Source: Tissierella creatinini (GTDB lineage Bacteria > Bacillota > Clostridia > Tissierellales > Tissierellaceae). From it: a stretch of 64,000 bases of DNA. Of this stretch, positions 54,898 to 64,000 are shown in pieces. Both the position numbers and the translations under genes were made by a program. Numbering within the stretch: position 1 is the stretch's first letter; each line of letters begins with the position of its first letter. The notes below the pieces were generated by a model, which was not told where the DNA came from, made no database searches, and saw only the letters and a list, made by a program, of their open reading frames with translations. The stretch spans positions 62,001 through 126,000 of the forward strand of contig SUSS01000002.1 in the NCBI GenBank assembly GCA_005046945.1, read 5' to 3'.

Positions 54898-57144
54898 ATG
54901 AAAAGGATATTAATTTTTACTTTATTATTTGTGTTGATTTCAGGTAGTATACCAGCACTTGCAGCCTTGCCTGAGGATAATATTGCACTTCATGTAGCAA
55001 GCCCTTTAATATTGCATGGAGAGGAAGTTTTTCCTCTTGACTCAGGCAATCCGAATGTTGTTCCTGTAATCCATAAAGACAGAACCCTGGTGCCTTTAAG
55101 GGCTATAAGCGAGCATTTTGGAGCAAAGGTACATTATGATGGGATAAAAAGGGAAGCGGTTATCAATTATAAGGATAAAACATACTATTTTCCTATAAAC
55201 AAGAACTATTATAGAGTTGAAGAATCGGGAAAAGAGAATGTTTTAACTAGCTTTGACACTGAAACACTAATTATGGAAGATCGAACTATGGTGCCATTAA
55301 GGGTAATCAGTGAGAATATCTTAAATAAAAAGGTCGGTTATAAGGATAGGGTTATTACAATTGGTACAGAAGACATAGGCCTAGATAATAAGAGGCTAGA
55401 TGAGATAAAAACTAAGATAGGACAAGCCCTGCAAGTAACATCAAAGAGCGAACTTAAAAACATTATCAATAAATTAAAGACCAATGATATGGTTAGAGAT
55501 GAGGATATGCAAGCTCCGGCACCAAGCGGCATGGGGGAAGGACCTGTAATGGAAGCAGCAGGTGACAAAGGGGCATCTGGTTCCAATGACTTTTCTACTA
55601 CAAATGAACAGGTGGAAGGAGTAAATGAAGCTGATATTATTAAGACCGATGGAGAGTTTATATATGTAGCTAATGGCAAATCGGTTAAGATTTACAGGGC
55701 TAATAATGGAAAGCCGGTATTGGTTCATGAAATAAGCATGAATGTAAATGAAAAGACAGGAGAGTATATTCAGTTTACTGAAATGTATGTTGATGAAGAT
55801 AGGCTTATAGTTCTAGGTTCTAAAAATGCCTTCAATAACTGGATAAGACCAATTCCGGACATAGGTCCAAATATGGAACCAGCAATAGATTCAAGGATGG
55901 GAATTCTTCCTATGGGAAACAACTATACCTATGCAGGGGTTTATTCCATAGACTCCAATGGTAAAGCAAGTCTCTTGAAGGAAGTGGAGATAGAGGGAGA
56001 TATGTTATCCAGTCGGAAGAAGGATGATGTTGTATATCTTATGGTAAATAGGCATATGAATTATTACGGTATAGATGATGGCATAGTACCAATGTACAGG
56101 GATTCTACAAGAGGCAATGAATTAAGGGAACTATCAATAGACAAGATTATGTACTACCCTGGTAGATACCATCAAAATTATTTTATAGTAGCAGCTTTGG
56201 ATACTAGGAGTGAATCAACACCAACTAATATAGAGGCTTTTCTTGGTAGTGGAAATGTAGCATATATGAGCAACAATGCCCTATATATAGCAGGACAGGA
56301 TTACAATACTATTTGGGGTACTATTACTAATATTTCCAAGTTTACAATAGACGGACTAAAGATAGGCTTTGCAGGTGGGGGAATGGTAGAGGGTTCAATC
56401 CTAAATCAATTTTCCATGGATGAATACAATGGCAACCTAAGAATTGCAACTACCAACTGGCAGAGAGATAGCATCAACTCATTATATATATTGGACAAGA
56501 ATTTAAATGAAATAGGTGCTCTTAAGAACTTGGCTCCTGGTGAAACCATCTATTCTACTAGGTTTATGGGGGATATGGGTTATATAGTAACCTTTAGACA
56601 AATTGACCCCTTGTTTGTAATAGACCTTAGTAACCCAAGTTCACCAAAAGTAGTAGGAGAACTTAAGATTCCAGGCTTCTCAAATTATCTACATCCTATT
56701 AGTGAGGATGTACTCCTAGGAATTGGACAAAACATCGATGAAAAAACCGGAAGACAAGATGGAATAAAGCTAAGCCTCTTTGATGTAAGCAATAATTCCA
56801 GACCAAAGGAGATAAATAATCTAGTGCTTGGAAGTAGTGGTAGTTATGCAGAAGTGTTAAATAATCATAAGGCCCTCATGCTCAACCTTGATAAAGATAT
56901 GATTGCTTTTACTGCTCAGCTATCAAGCCTTTCAGGGGATTTCGAAAAGGGGTATTTCAATGGAGGATTAATCCTGGAGGTTAAGGAAGATGGATCTATG
57001 AAGTTACTTCAAAAGATTCCAAGTGGCGGACTATATCCAACTTATGTAAATAGAATTATATATATTGGTGATGTTCTATATTATGTTCAAGATGATTCTA
57101 TCAAGGCATTTAGTATGAAGGACTTTCAAGAGATAAAGAGATAG
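54898..57144 (+). CDS. Secreted beta-propeller protein with CuAO-N-like domain
   Basis: 748 residues. A signal peptide ends near SIPALAALP (about residue 22). A copper-amine-oxidase-N-like domain follows at about 35-165 (RTLVPLRAISEHFGA, RTMVPLRVISENI). A linker leads to a C-terminal beta-propeller domain (from about 240, TNEQVEGVNEADIIKTDGEFIYVA). This is the pattern of the Clostridia/archaea Beta_propel family. The CuAO-N-like unit recurs in the amidase and DUF2271 proteins of this window and is probably a wall-association module. Function unknown. Confidence 0.88.
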   Translation: MKRILIFTLLFVLISGSIPALAALPEDNIALHVASPLILHGEEVFPLDSGNPNVVPVIHKDRTLVPLRAISEHFGAKVHYDGIKREAVINYKDKTYYFPINKNYYRVEESGKENVLTSFDTETLIMEDRTMVPLRVISENILNKKVGYKDRVITIGTEDIGLDNKRLDEIKTKIGQALQVTSKSELKNIINKLKTNDMVRDEDMQAPAPSGMGEGPVMEAAGDKGASGSNDFSTTNEQVEGVNEADIIKTDGEFIYVANGKSVKIYRANNGKPVLVHEISMNVNEKTGEYIQFTEMYVDEDRLIVLGSKNAFNNWIRPIPDIGPNMEPAIDSRMGILPMGNNYTYAGVYSIDSNGKASLLKEVEIEGDMLSSRKKDDVVYLMVNRHMNYYGIDDGIVPMYRDSTRGNELRELSIDKIMYYPGRYHQNYFIVAALDTRSESTPTNIEAFLGSGNVAYMSNNALYIAGQDYNTIWGTITNISKFTIDGLKIGFAGGGMVEGSILNQFSMDEYNGNLRIATTNWQRDSINSLYILDKNLNEIGALKNLAPGETIYSTRFMGDMGYIVTFRQIDPLFVIDLSNPSSPKVVGELKIPGFSNYLHPISEDVLLGIGQNIDEKTGRQDGIKLSLFDVSNNSRPKEINNLVLGSSGSYAEVLNNHKALMLNLDKDMIAFTAQLSSLSGDFEKGYFNGGLILEVKEDGSMKLLQKIPSGGLYPTYVNRIIYIGDVLYYVQDDSIKAFSMKDFQEIKR

Positions 57145-57168
57145 ATAAGAAGCCGGATATATTAACAT

Positions 57169-57206
57169 GAAGAAAAAACAGTTTTTACTGTTTTTTCTTC
57201 TTTAAC
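57169..57206 (+). terminator. Terminator after the beta-propeller gene
   Basis: GAAGAAAAAACAG pairs with CTGTTTTTTCTTC and is followed by TTTAA. Confidence 0.85.
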
Positions 57207-57211
57207 TTGTG

Positions 57212-57294
57212 GTATAAATCAATTACCAGGTGTTGATGTCAATTACCACCTCATTTCAGTGGTGTGAGGCAATTGCTACCGGTACTTAAATTAA
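57212..57294 (+). repeat. Dispersed modular hairpin repeat, copy 6 (degenerate)
   Basis: The segment AGGTGTTGATGTCAATTACC, then ACCTCATTTCAGTGGTGTGAGG and CAATTGCTACC share modules with the other copies, but the ATAACGAG edge is not preserved. Confidence 0.6.
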
Positions 57295-57387
57295 AACAAA
57301 GTTCATAAAATTAAAATAAAATTAAAGTTATTGCTTTCGATTGGCTGAATTATTTAACTTAAATGAATTAAAGAGGAGCAAGCAAAT

Positions 57388-58566
57388 ATGAAAATTGGAT
57401 TATTTACTGATACCTATTATCCACAGATAAATGGGGTAGCAACTTCAGTATTGATGCTGAAGGAGAATCTTGAAAAACTTGGGCATAGAGTATATGTTTT
57501 TACTACTACTGACCCTAAGGCTAAAAAACATGAACGAAATGTTTTTAGAGTGGCAAGCCTACCCTTTAAGAGTTCAAGGAGAGTTGGAATGGTGTATCAT
57601 CCTCGTCTGGCAAGGCGAATTAAAAGGCTTGGATTGGATTTAATCCATACACATACCGAGTTTTCCCTTGGAATCTTTGGCCGTTCCATGGCTAGGTATT
57701 TAAACATCCCACATATACATACTTATCATACCATTTACGAGGATTATACTCATTACATAGTAAAATTCGGGCTTTTGGACACTGTAGCAAAATCAGCTGC
57801 AAGGAAGCTAAGTGAAACCTTCTGCAATTCAGCAGACATGGTGGTAGTTCCCACTGATAAAGTTAAGGACTTATTATATTCATACAATGTTAATAAAAAA
57901 ATAGTCACTGTACCTACAGGTATTAGCTTAGACAAGTATTCAAAAGAAAAATACAGCCAAGAGGGCATTATAAAGTTAAGGGCACAAATAGGTTTAAGAT
58001 CCAATGATAAGGTGATTTTATACTTAGGAAGGGTTTCTGAAGAGAAGCATATTCATGAGCTATTGGAAAATCTAAGCTCATATCTAAAAGAAAGGTCAAA
58101 TGTTAAACTAGTAATTGTTGGTGATGGTCCTGATAGGGAAAATCTTCAGGGTTTATCAGAAAGGCTTAATATTAGTGATAGGACCATATTTACCGGGGAA
58201 AGACCTTGGGATGTAATTGGAATGTATTATCAAATAGGGGATGTATTTGTTAGTGCATCACAAAGCGAAACTCAGGGATTGACCTATATTGAAGCCCTTG
58301 CTTCAGGTCTTCCTGTAGTAGCTAAAAAGGATAGATGTTTAGAAGGTGTGGTTATAAATGGATATAATGGATATACTTACAATACTAAAGAGGAATTCAT
58401 AGAATATATTGATAATACACTATTTGATAATGTTGAAAGAAAGAGATTATCCAACAATGCAACAGAATCCACTAGTAAGTTTTCGGCTATGGCCTTTGCA
58501 GAAAATATAGAAGACCAATATAGGTATTTATTAGATATATTAAGTAAGTATAAGAGGGTTTCATAA
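57388..58566 (+). CDS. GT4 glycosyltransferase, diacylglycerol-glucosyltransferase-like
   Basis: 392 residues. GLFTDTYYPQINGVATSV at the N-terminus, DLIHTHTEFSLG, ILYLGRVSEEKHI and the donor-binding SETQGLTYIEALASGLPVV are hallmarks of the clostridial/mycoplasma 1,2-diacylglycerol 3-glucosyltransferase group. Such enzymes put glucose on membrane diacylglycerol for glycolipids or lipoteichoic acid anchors. GAGGAGCA precedes the ATG. A CBS-domain gene follows 17 bases downstream. Confidence 0.9.
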   Translation: MKIGLFTDTYYPQINGVATSVLMLKENLEKLGHRVYVFTTTDPKAKKHERNVFRVASLPFKSSRRVGMVYHPRLARRIKRLGLDLIHTHTEFSLGIFGRSMARYLNIPHIHTYHTIYEDYTHYIVKFGLLDTVAKSAARKLSETFCNSADMVVVPTDKVKDLLYSYNVNKKIVTVPTGISLDKYSKEKYSQEGIIKLRAQIGLRSNDKVILYLGRVSEEKHIHELLENLSSYLKERSNVKLVIVGDGPDRENLQGLSERLNISDRTIFTGERPWDVIGMYYQIGDVFVSASQSETQGLTYIEALASGLPVVAKKDRCLEGVVINGYNGYTYNTKEEFIEYIDNTLFDNVERKRLSNNATESTSKFSAMAFAENIEDQYRYLLDILSKYKRVS

Positions 58567-58583
58567 AATTAAAGGGGGTTCAT

Positions 58584-59033
58584 ATGAATATTGCATTTTT
58601 TTTAACACCAAAACGAAATATTGAGTATCTTACTACAGATGAAACCATGGATCAAGTCCTTGATAAAATGGAATCCAATACTTATACAGCCTTGCCCTTA
58701 CTAGATAATGATGGGAAATATGTGGGGGTGATTACTGAAGGTGACCTTCTATGGAAACTCAAGAACACTCCGGGACTTATGATTGATAAGGCTCATACTG
58801 TACCAATAAGTGAAGTTCATAGATATACTAAGAGTAAGACTGTATCCATCGATTCAAAAATAGATGATCTAATCAACTTGGCTAAGAACCAAAATTTCGT
58901 TCCTGTGGTAGATGATGAAGGAATATTTATAGGAATTATTAAGAGAAGTGATATAATTAACTATTGTGCAGATTCACTTTTTAAGAGTAAAGGTGAAAAG
59001 GGTAGGTTAAAATCAATTGTTTCCAATATTTAA
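58584..59033 (+). CDS. CBS-domain protein
   Basis: 149 residues consisting of two CBS motifs (TTDETMDQVLDKMESNTYTALPLLDNDGKYVGVITEGDL and a second at about 90-130). CBS pairs bind adenine nucleotides. With no attached catalytic domain it probably senses nucleotide levels. AAAGGGGG precedes the ATG; cotranscription with the glycosyltransferase is likely. Confidence 0.88.
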   Translation: MNIAFFLTPKRNIEYLTTDETMDQVLDKMESNTYTALPLLDNDGKYVGVITEGDLLWKLKNTPGLMIDKAHTVPISEVHRYTKSKTVSIDSKIDDLINLAKNQNFVPVVDDEGIFIGIIKRSDIINYCADSLFKSKGEKGRLKSIVSNI

Positions 59034-59100
59034 TTTCTGTTTTTAGATTTTTAATATTTGGGTATATCTATTGTGAATATACTTACAAAGGAGAATTCCT

Positions 59101-59235
59101 ATGGGAGATAAGAGTATAAGAAGTAATGATGCTAAAAAGAAGAAGAAATCAACGGATACAAAACCTCTGGCTACATCAGTACTTAAAGAGGCCATGCCCG
59201 AACCTGAGCTTGTAAAGAAGAAAAAGAAAAGCTAA
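59101..59235 (+). CDS. Small Lys-rich protein
   Basis: 44 residues with AAAGGAG before the ATG. About one third is Lys, concentrated in KKKKKSTD and the final KKKKKS. No family is recognised; nucleic-acid binding by charge is possible. A hairpin follows the stop. The gene is below usual annotation limits. Confidence 0.6.
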   Translation: MGDKSIRSNDAKKKKKSTDTKPLATSVLKEAMPEPELVKKKKKS

Positions 59236-59266
59236 GAGGCTTGATGTTCAAATATCAAGCCTTTAA
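59236..59266 (+). terminator. Weak terminator after the Lys-rich gene
   Basis: AGGCTTGAT pairs with ATCAAGCCT and is followed by TTAATATT. Confidence 0.65.
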
Positions 59267-59338
59267 TATTCAGAGGCATCATAAGTAATCTTTCTTCATA
59301 CTCTTGAATATACATAAAAACATAGAAGGAGGATTATT

Positions 59339-60322
59339 ATGATTATTAATGGAGCTTTATTTTTAGCAGCAGCTATTGCAGCATCTATTCCTGTTAACAA
59401 CAGTACAATATACTACAATGAGGTAAAAGAAGTACAAGTATTTGAATCTAATGGAAATTTGGATTATATAAATGAGGAAAATATAGAAAAAGAACCCTAT
59501 ATAGAGGTTCCTGAAACCGATGACTTGCTTTTTATAGAAGCGCCTGTTGAGACACCGGTTATCCAAGCTCCCTTGGAGTATTTCCCAGTAGAAGAACCAA
59601 AAAAGGACATTATTTTATTTAAAAATTTTAAGCTAAATTTAAGAGAGGGGATATTAAGTGAGGATGTATTAAGACTAAAGAAGTTTTTGCATCAAAAGGG
59701 ATACACTCATAATCCTTATGGCTATTATTTCGATACTATTTTAAAGGAAGCTGTAATCAGGTATCAAAGGAATAATGGATTAACCGGGGATGGAATAGTT
59801 GGTCCTGGCACATTTAAGCAAATTAACGAGGATATGAAAGCTAATGGAATAATAATTAATGAAAGAAATCCCTACTTTTCTTCGAAGGTTCCCAAAGGCC
59901 AGTGGATATTTATCAATAAGAGCAGCAACACCTTATATTTTCTTAAAGGGCAGGAAATATTAAGAGAATATAATGTTGCTACAGGAAAGACAGTACTGGA
60001 TACACCGGAGGGTAAATTCTCAATTGTGGTAAAGACCATAAATCCCGCATGGGGAGGAGCAGGAGAGTATGAACCTGTTAAGGGAGGTGCGCCTAATAAC
60101 CCCCTAGGTAAACGTTGGATGGGATTAAGCATTGGCGGTGGAGGACAATATGGAATTCATGGGAACGCAGCCTATAACAGCATAGGTAAATATGTATCCA
60201 TGGGCTGTATTAGAATGTATAACGAAGATGTTGAATCTCTATTTGAAAGAGTGCAAAAAGGCACTCCTGTATGGATAGGTGATGAATATAAGCTTCAACA
60301 ATATGGAGTGAATTTTAAATAA
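59339..60322 (+). CDS. L,D-transpeptidase with peptidoglycan-binding domain
   Basis: 327 residues. A short N-terminal hydrophobic segment (about 3-17) is followed by an acidic linker (about 25-90). A PG_binding_1 domain lies at about 95-160 (LRLKKFLHQKGYTHNPYG...GDGIVGPGTF). A C-terminal YkuD domain has the catalytic YGIHGN and SMGCIR (Cys290). It forms 3-3 cross-links or attaches proteins to the wall, a penicillin-insensitive route. GAAGGAGG precedes the ATG. Confidence 0.93.
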   Translation: MIINGALFLAAAIAASIPVNNSTIYYNEVKEVQVFESNGNLDYINEENIEKEPYIEVPETDDLLFIEAPVETPVIQAPLEYFPVEEPKKDIILFKNFKLNLREGILSEDVLRLKKFLHQKGYTHNPYGYYFDTILKEAVIRYQRNNGLTGDGIVGPGTFKQINEDMKANGIIINERNPYFSSKVPKGQWIFINKSSNTLYFLKGQEILREYNVATGKTVLDTPEGKFSIVVKTINPAWGGAGEYEPVKGGAPNNPLGKRWMGLSIGGGGQYGIHGNAAYNSIGKYVSMGCIRMYNEDVESLFERVQKGTPVWIGDEYKLQQYGVNFK

Positions 60323-60328
60323 ATTAGA

Positions 60329-60357
60329 AAAGAGGTGAACCTTAGGTTCACCTCTTA
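60329..60357. terminator. Convergent terminator
   Basis: AAGAGGTGAACC pairs with GGTTCACCTCTT around TTA; it lies between convergent genes. Confidence 0.85.
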
Positions 60358-61422
60358 CATCTTTTCTATCTGTGATAAGGCATCAAATACCATATTTTCA
60401 TCTATCTTATATGGAATCTTCTTCATATCAGGTCCATTAACAGTCTCTATAAGGACATTAGAAAGGTACTCCCTATCGAGCTTAACTTCAATATCCTTTA
60501 GGGTCGTTGGACAGCCTATATCCTTTAGGAAGTTTCTTACCTTCATAGCCTCATCTAGTTTTTTATCGATTACCAGCTGAACCAAAATACCATAGGCCAC
60601 TACATCCCCATGAAGATATTTTTCTTCGATATGAGGTAGGATTGTAAGTCCGTAGAATAGGGAATGGGCTACAGCACCATTATAATCCTCATCTACCAGT
60701 ATGGAAACCATGCCTGTATTTACTATTATAGCTTGAATTATTTGCTCTAGAGATGGAGTGATTTTATTTTCTTCACAGTCTTTAAGAGCTTTTCTTCCAT
60801 GTTCAAATAGAGGGTCTGCACACATATGGCTGATAGTTTTTCCTAGTCCATTTGTATAATTTAAGCTATCTCCTCTTGCTGCAAAGCTACATTCATAGAA
60901 CTTAGCCAAGGTATCTCCCATACCGGCACGGAAATACTCTGCGGGAGCCTCTGCAATAATTTGACTGTTAATAAAACTGCATATTGGAGGGGCATCAAAA
61001 TGGATGAATCGAGTAAATTTATGATTTTTGTCATAAACTACGGATAATCCGCTGGTTCCGGCACAGGTAGAAGCTATTGTAGGAATGGTTATAACCGGAA
61101 GACCAAGTTTGTCTCCTACTGCCTTAGCAGTATCTATGGCTTTTCCGCCACCTAGGCCTGCTATAATATTAGCGCCATTATCCCCAATTTCCTTAGTCAA
61201 TAATTCTATATTCTCATCAGTGCATTCTCCACCATACCATATTGGCTCCATGAGGTTAATTTCAGAGTTCTTTAAAGATTTTTTTAAGGCATTTATGCTT
61301 GAAGCAAGACCTGTTTTACCACCAACTATCTGTAGGTTCTTTCCAAAATTTAGACATATAGATGGAATGGCATCAAAAGCATCCTGGCCAATTACATATT
61401 TTGGTAAACTAACTATTTGCAC
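60355..61422 (-). CDS. Iron-containing alcohol dehydrogenase / glycerol dehydrogenase-like
   Basis: 355 residues of the GldA-like branch of the metal-dependent dehydrogenases. The nucleotide loop is GLGGGKAIDTAKAV at about 88-101. Metal ligands are Asp in GMGDTLAKFYE and His in NGAVAHSLFYG and in KYLHGDVVAYG. The substrate is a polyol or alcohol and cannot be fixed by sequence. It has no partner gene. A GGAGTG site precedes the ATG. Confidence 0.9.
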   Translation of the reverse strand: MQIVSLPKYVIGQDAFDAIPSICLNFGKNLQIVGGKTGLASSINALKKSLKNSEINLMEPIWYGGECTDENIELLTKEIGDNGANIIAGLGGGKAIDTAKAVGDKLGLPVITIPTIASTCAGTSGLSVVYDKNHKFTRFIHFDAPPICSFINSQIIAEAPAEYFRAGMGDTLAKFYECSFAARGDSLNYTNGLGKTISHMCADPLFEHGRKALKDCEENKITPSLEQIIQAIIVNTGMVSILVDEDYNGAVAHSLFYGLTILPHIEEKYLHGDVVAYGILVQLVIDKKLDEAMKVRNFLKDIGCPTTLKDIEVKLDREYLSNVLIETVNGPDMKKIPYKIDENMVFDALSQIEKM

Positions 61423-61452
61423 ATTAACACTCCTTTAAGCAATCATTAAATA

Positions 61453-61522
61453 GATTTAAGTATCGGAAGCAATTTCAAAGCAATTGTCTCACACCACCTG
61501 ACATCTACACCTCATTATAGTT
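61453..61522 (-). repeat. Dispersed modular hairpin repeat, copy 7 (degenerate, inverted)
   Basis: On the minus strand it reads CTATAATGAGGTGTAGATGT, then CAGGTGGTGTGAGACAATTG and TTGAAATTGCTTCC. The edge and inner modules match the family with several changes. Confidence 0.6.
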
Positions 61523-61660
61523 TAATAGATGTTGAAAATCAATAATATAAGTGAAGTAAATAACAAAAGCTTCAATTATTAAGCCTATCTATTTTACAAT
61601 AAAATTCTCCTGTGTTAGAATTGTTTGGAATGTTTAAAATCTTTAAGGAGGAAGGGGCTT

Positions 61661-62374
61661 ATGAATATAAAGAAGAAGACTTGGGTTAAAATTATTATAG
61701 TTTTTGCTATAGTAGGTATATATCTATTTATACCACCGATAAATGGATTTGTTAATAAAATCGTATCTTTACTTACCACTGCAGATATAGAAGGCATAAA
61801 GGAGTATATACTATCCTTTGGCATATGGGCACCAATAGTATCCTTTTTCTTAATGGTGTTCCAGTCTGTAGCAGCACCTCTACCTGCATTTCTTATAACC
61901 TTTGCCAATGCTGGACTATTTGGATGGGTTAAGGGTGCCATACTTTCTTGGACCAGTGCCATGGCAGGAGCTCTTCTTTGCTATTATATAGCAAGGATTT
62001 ATGGAAGAGAAACTGTAGAAAAATTTACAAGTAAGTTTGCACTGGATGAAATAGATAATTTCTTTGAAAAGTATGGAAGGTTTGCAATCTTAATTGCAAG
62101 GCTATTGCCCTTTATATCCTTTGATATTGTAAGTTACGCAGCTGGATTGACATCCATGTCCCTACGGCCTTTTCTATGGGCGACAGGTCTTGGACAACTT
62201 CCGGCAACTATAGTGTATTCCTATGTGGGTGGCATGTTAACAGGTGGGCTTAAAACCTTTATAACCGGACTTTTGCTCTTATTCTCATTAAGTGCTCTAG
62301 GATTTCTACTTAAAAAGATATGGGATGATAAGAATAAGAAGTCAGTTGGTCCTTTTGGTCAGAAGAAAAGTTAG
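61661..62374 (+). CDS. TVP38/TMEM64 (DedA-superfamily) membrane protein
   Basis: 237 residues from the ATG at 61661 (AAGGAGGAAGG upstream); the longer open frame from 61625 lacks a site. Five to six membrane segments. The SNARE-associated/VTT core has FLITFANAGLFGWVKGAILSWTSAMAGALLCYYIARIYGRE and the ARLLPFISFDIVSYAAGL motif. Family members are linked to lipid or undecaprenyl-phosphate flipping. It is followed by a homologous gene after 6 bases. Confidence 0.9.
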   Translation: MNIKKKTWVKIIIVFAIVGIYLFIPPINGFVNKIVSLLTTADIEGIKEYILSFGIWAPIVSFFLMVFQSVAAPLPAFLITFANAGLFGWVKGAILSWTSAMAGALLCYYIARIYGRETVEKFTSKFALDEIDNFFEKYGRFAILIARLLPFISFDIVSYAAGLTSMSLRPFLWATGLGQLPATIVYSYVGGMLTGGLKTFITGLLLLFSLSALGFLLKKIWDDKNKKSVGPFGQKKS

Positions 62375-62380
62375 CAAGTT

Positions 62381-63058
62381 ATGTTGATGAAGAAGGATAA
62401 AAGCAATATAAAGCTAATAATTGGAATCATAGCTATAGTCCTTATAATGGTATTGATAAACCGATTCAATGTATTTGAAGACTATGGCCCTAATGAAATA
62501 AGAGATTATATTTTAAATAAGAAAGCTATGGGGCCGCTAATCTATGTAATACTCTTAACATTGCTTCCTTTGATGCTATTCCCAGACTCAGTATTAGTCA
62601 TTGCAGGAGGAATGGTATTTGGACTTGTTTGGGGTACAATTCTTACATCCATAGGCTCCTTACTTGGTGGAATCATAGCATTTCTAATATCTAGAAAGCT
62701 TGGAAGAGAAACTGTTAAGAAGTTAATAAAAAAAGATTTAGTAATGTTTAGTAAGGATAATAAGAAAGGTGGTTTTTTTCTTATACTAATGCTTAGGCTA
62801 ATTCCTTTATTTCCCTTTAAGCTTGTAAGCTATAGTGCTGGCTTATCTGATATAAAGCTAAAGGATTTTTCCTTTGCCACTGTAGTTGGGTCTCTTCCCG
62901 GCATCATAGTATATACAAACCTTGGTGACAAAACTAATAATTTAGGGTCAGGAGGGTTTTATCTTGCTATAATTCTATTAGGGGCCTTGTTTGCAGTTTC
63001 CTTTATACTAAAAAAACTATATGCAAAGAAAAGCGAGAAGACAATTAAAGATAAATAG
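62381..63058 (+). CDS. TVP38/TMEM64 membrane protein, second copy
   Basis: 225 residues, a paralogue of the gene just upstream (G(M/N)...FGLVWGTILTSIGSLLGGIIAFLISRKLGRE; LRLIPLFPFKLVSYSAGL). The first ATG is used; no strong ribosome binding site is visible, so translation is probably coupled to the upstream gene. Two tandem copies may form a heteromer. Confidence 0.88.
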   Translation: MLMKKDKSNIKLIIGIIAIVLIMVLINRFNVFEDYGPNEIRDYILNKKAMGPLIYVILLTLLPLMLFPDSVLVIAGGMVFGLVWGTILTSIGSLLGGIIAFLISRKLGRETVKKLIKKDLVMFSKDNKKGGFFLILMLRLIPLFPFKLVSYSAGLSDIKLKDFSFATVVGSLPGIIVYTNLGDKTNNLGSGGFYLAIILLGALFAVSFILKKLYAKKSEKTIKDK

Positions 63059-63071
63059 TAAAATAGTGTGA

Positions 63072-63101
63072 TAACTCTCAGAAAGCCTGGGAGTTTTTTG
63101 T
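63072..63101 (+). terminator. Terminator after the TVP38 pair
   Basis: AACTCTCAG pairs with CTGGGAGTT around AAAGC, followed by TTTTGTTG. Confidence 0.85.
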
Positions 63102-63134
63102 TGTTTAATTTATGGCATTAAAGGCTAATAACTT

Positions 63135-63187
63135 ATATAATAAGGTATAGATGTACCCCGCTTCTTAAAAGTGGTGGGTACCTTTTA
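63135..63187 (+). repeat. Dispersed modular hairpin repeat, copy 8 (partial)
   Basis: ATAATAAGGTATAGATGTAC followed by CCCGCTTC/AAGTGGTGGGTACC keeps only the first stem of the family. Confidence 0.6.
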
Positions 63188-63204
63188 GCAAAAGGAGGAG
63201 CAAT

Positions 63205-64000
63205 ATGGATATAAAGATATTTCATACTGCAGATTTACATATTGGAATGAAATTTAAGGGTTATCCTGATGAGGTAAGGACTTTACTCCAGGATGGAAGG
63301 ATTAATGCCTTAAATAACATGATAAACTTGGCTAACAAAGAGGAAGCTAATATATTCGTCATAGGAGGAGACCTCTTTGATAGGATTAAGGGAATAGATA
63401 AAAGAAGTATAATTAAGGCTGCCCAATCCCTAGAGGGATTCAAGGGAGAATGTATCATAATCATGCCCGGAAATCATGACTATGATAATGATGTGGTTGA
63501 CCTGTGGGATACCTTCAATAAGACCGCATCAGATAAAATTATATATATAAATGAAGAGAAGCCTTATTCTCTTAAAGATTATGGCCTAGATGTAGTAGTC
63601 TATCCTGCCCCATGCCATCAAAAGCATTCGGCAACTAACAATATTCAGTGGATTAAGGAAGAAAGATTTGATGAGTCTCAGTTGAATATTGGAATAGCTC
63701 ATGGGGCGCTAACAGGCATATCTCCCGATATGGATAATAACTATTATAATATGAATATGGATGAGCTTAATAGTATACCACTGGACTTGTGGCTCCTTGG
63801 ACATACGCATATTAACTATCCTCTTCAATCTGAGGTCTATGGAGAAAAAATCTACAACCCTGGAACCCCTGAACCAGACGGTCTAGATTGTAAACATGGA
63901 GGACACGCTTGGCTTATAAATGTGTCAGAGAATAAGAAGATAAAGGGTAAAGGTCTAATTACAGGTACTTATAGATTTAAGGATAAATCCTATGTGATAA
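63205..64000 (+). CDS. SbcD/YhaO-like DNA repair exonuclease, truncated by window end
   Basis: The first 265 residues are in the window; the frame is still open at 64000. AAAGGAGG precedes the ATG. Metal-binding motifs of the Mre11/SbcD phosphoesterases are in the right order: FHTADLHIGM, VIGGDLFDR, MPGNHDYDN, GIAHGALTG and LLGHTHINYP. It would form a double-strand end nuclease with an SbcC-like ATPase, expected downstream. Confidence 0.92.
   Translation, partial: MDIKIFHTADLHIGMKFKGYPDEVRTLLQDGRINALNNMINLANKEEANIFVIGGDLFDRIKGIDKRSIIKAAQSLEGFKGECIIIMPGNHDYDNDVVDLWDTFNKTASDKIIYINEEKPYSLKDYGLDVVVYPAPCHQKHSATNNIQWIKEERFDESQLNIGIAHGALTGISPDMDNNYYNMNMDELNSIPLDLWLLGHTHINYPLQSEVYGEKIYNPGTPEPDGLDCKHGGHAWLINVSENKKIKGKGLITGTYRFKDKSYVI

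Overview
The window looks like a chromosomal segment of a low-GC, endospore-forming anaerobic Firmicute of the Clostridia/Tissierellia kind. The evidence is AT-rich DNA, strong AGGAGG-type ribosome binding sites, a germination gene (gerM) in its Bacillus/Clostridium neighbourhood (gerM-rph-rdgB-yfcE), the pcrA-ligA-gatCAB cluster, an SLH-anchored surface protein, several secreted proteins with a copper-amine-oxidase-N-like domain, a Trp T-box, and a probable UGA-encoded selenoprotein. No species can be named from sequence alone.

Layout. 1-3.4 kb: the end of a peptide/nickel-type ABC transporter operon and an OsmC-like gene. 3.4-8.3 kb: an NAD-salvage pair (nadE and a nicotinamidase-like hydrolase) separated by an IscB (OMEGA) element and followed by a complete tnpA/tnpB IS200/IS605 element. 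8.4-16.6 kb: nitroreductase, pcrA, ligA, gatC, gatA, gatB. 16.6-20.2 kb: a Cys-rich microprotein, an AIR-synthase-like protein, then a tandem guanine plus PRPP riboswitch in front of purC and a divergent purF. 20.4-28.3 kb: cell-wall amidase, gerM, cupin, rph, rdgB, a phosphodiesterase, FMN reductase and dinB. 28.4-29.0 kb: five tRNAs (Gly, Arg, His, Lys, Leu). 29.0-35.9 kb: a T-box-controlled trpEGDCFBA operon whose base usage differs from its neighbours. 35.9-38.8 kb: a phosphoesterase, an O-acetylhomoserine sulfhydrylase-like enzyme and an unknown gene that runs into a tRNA fragment. 38.8-46.4 kb: a segment bounded by that fragment and an intact tRNA-Arg, holding a large regulator, a 1180-residue SLH protein, an ion transporter and a HesB-like protein. 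46.6-51.6 kb: a DUF1989 protein, a DUF2271 protein, an in-frame-TGA HesB-like gene on the minus strand and small membrane or unknown proteins. 51.7-64 kb: an M48 protease, threonine aldolase, a beta-propeller protein, a lipid-type glycosyltransferase, an L,D-transpeptidase, an Fe-alcohol dehydrogenase, two TVP38-type proteins and the start of an SbcD-like nuclease.

The points most worth a second look are: the HesB-like gene at 48834-49130, where a TGA sits exactly at the family's conserved cysteine, with a candidate SECIS stem and a Sec-less paralogue 3 kb away; the IscB and TnpB elements, whose end hairpins match in mirror orientation; the purC/purF-like pair under a two-aptamer riboswitch, in which PurF lacks its catalytic Cys; and a family of modular hairpin repeats (eight copies in both orientations) that fills many intergenic gaps.
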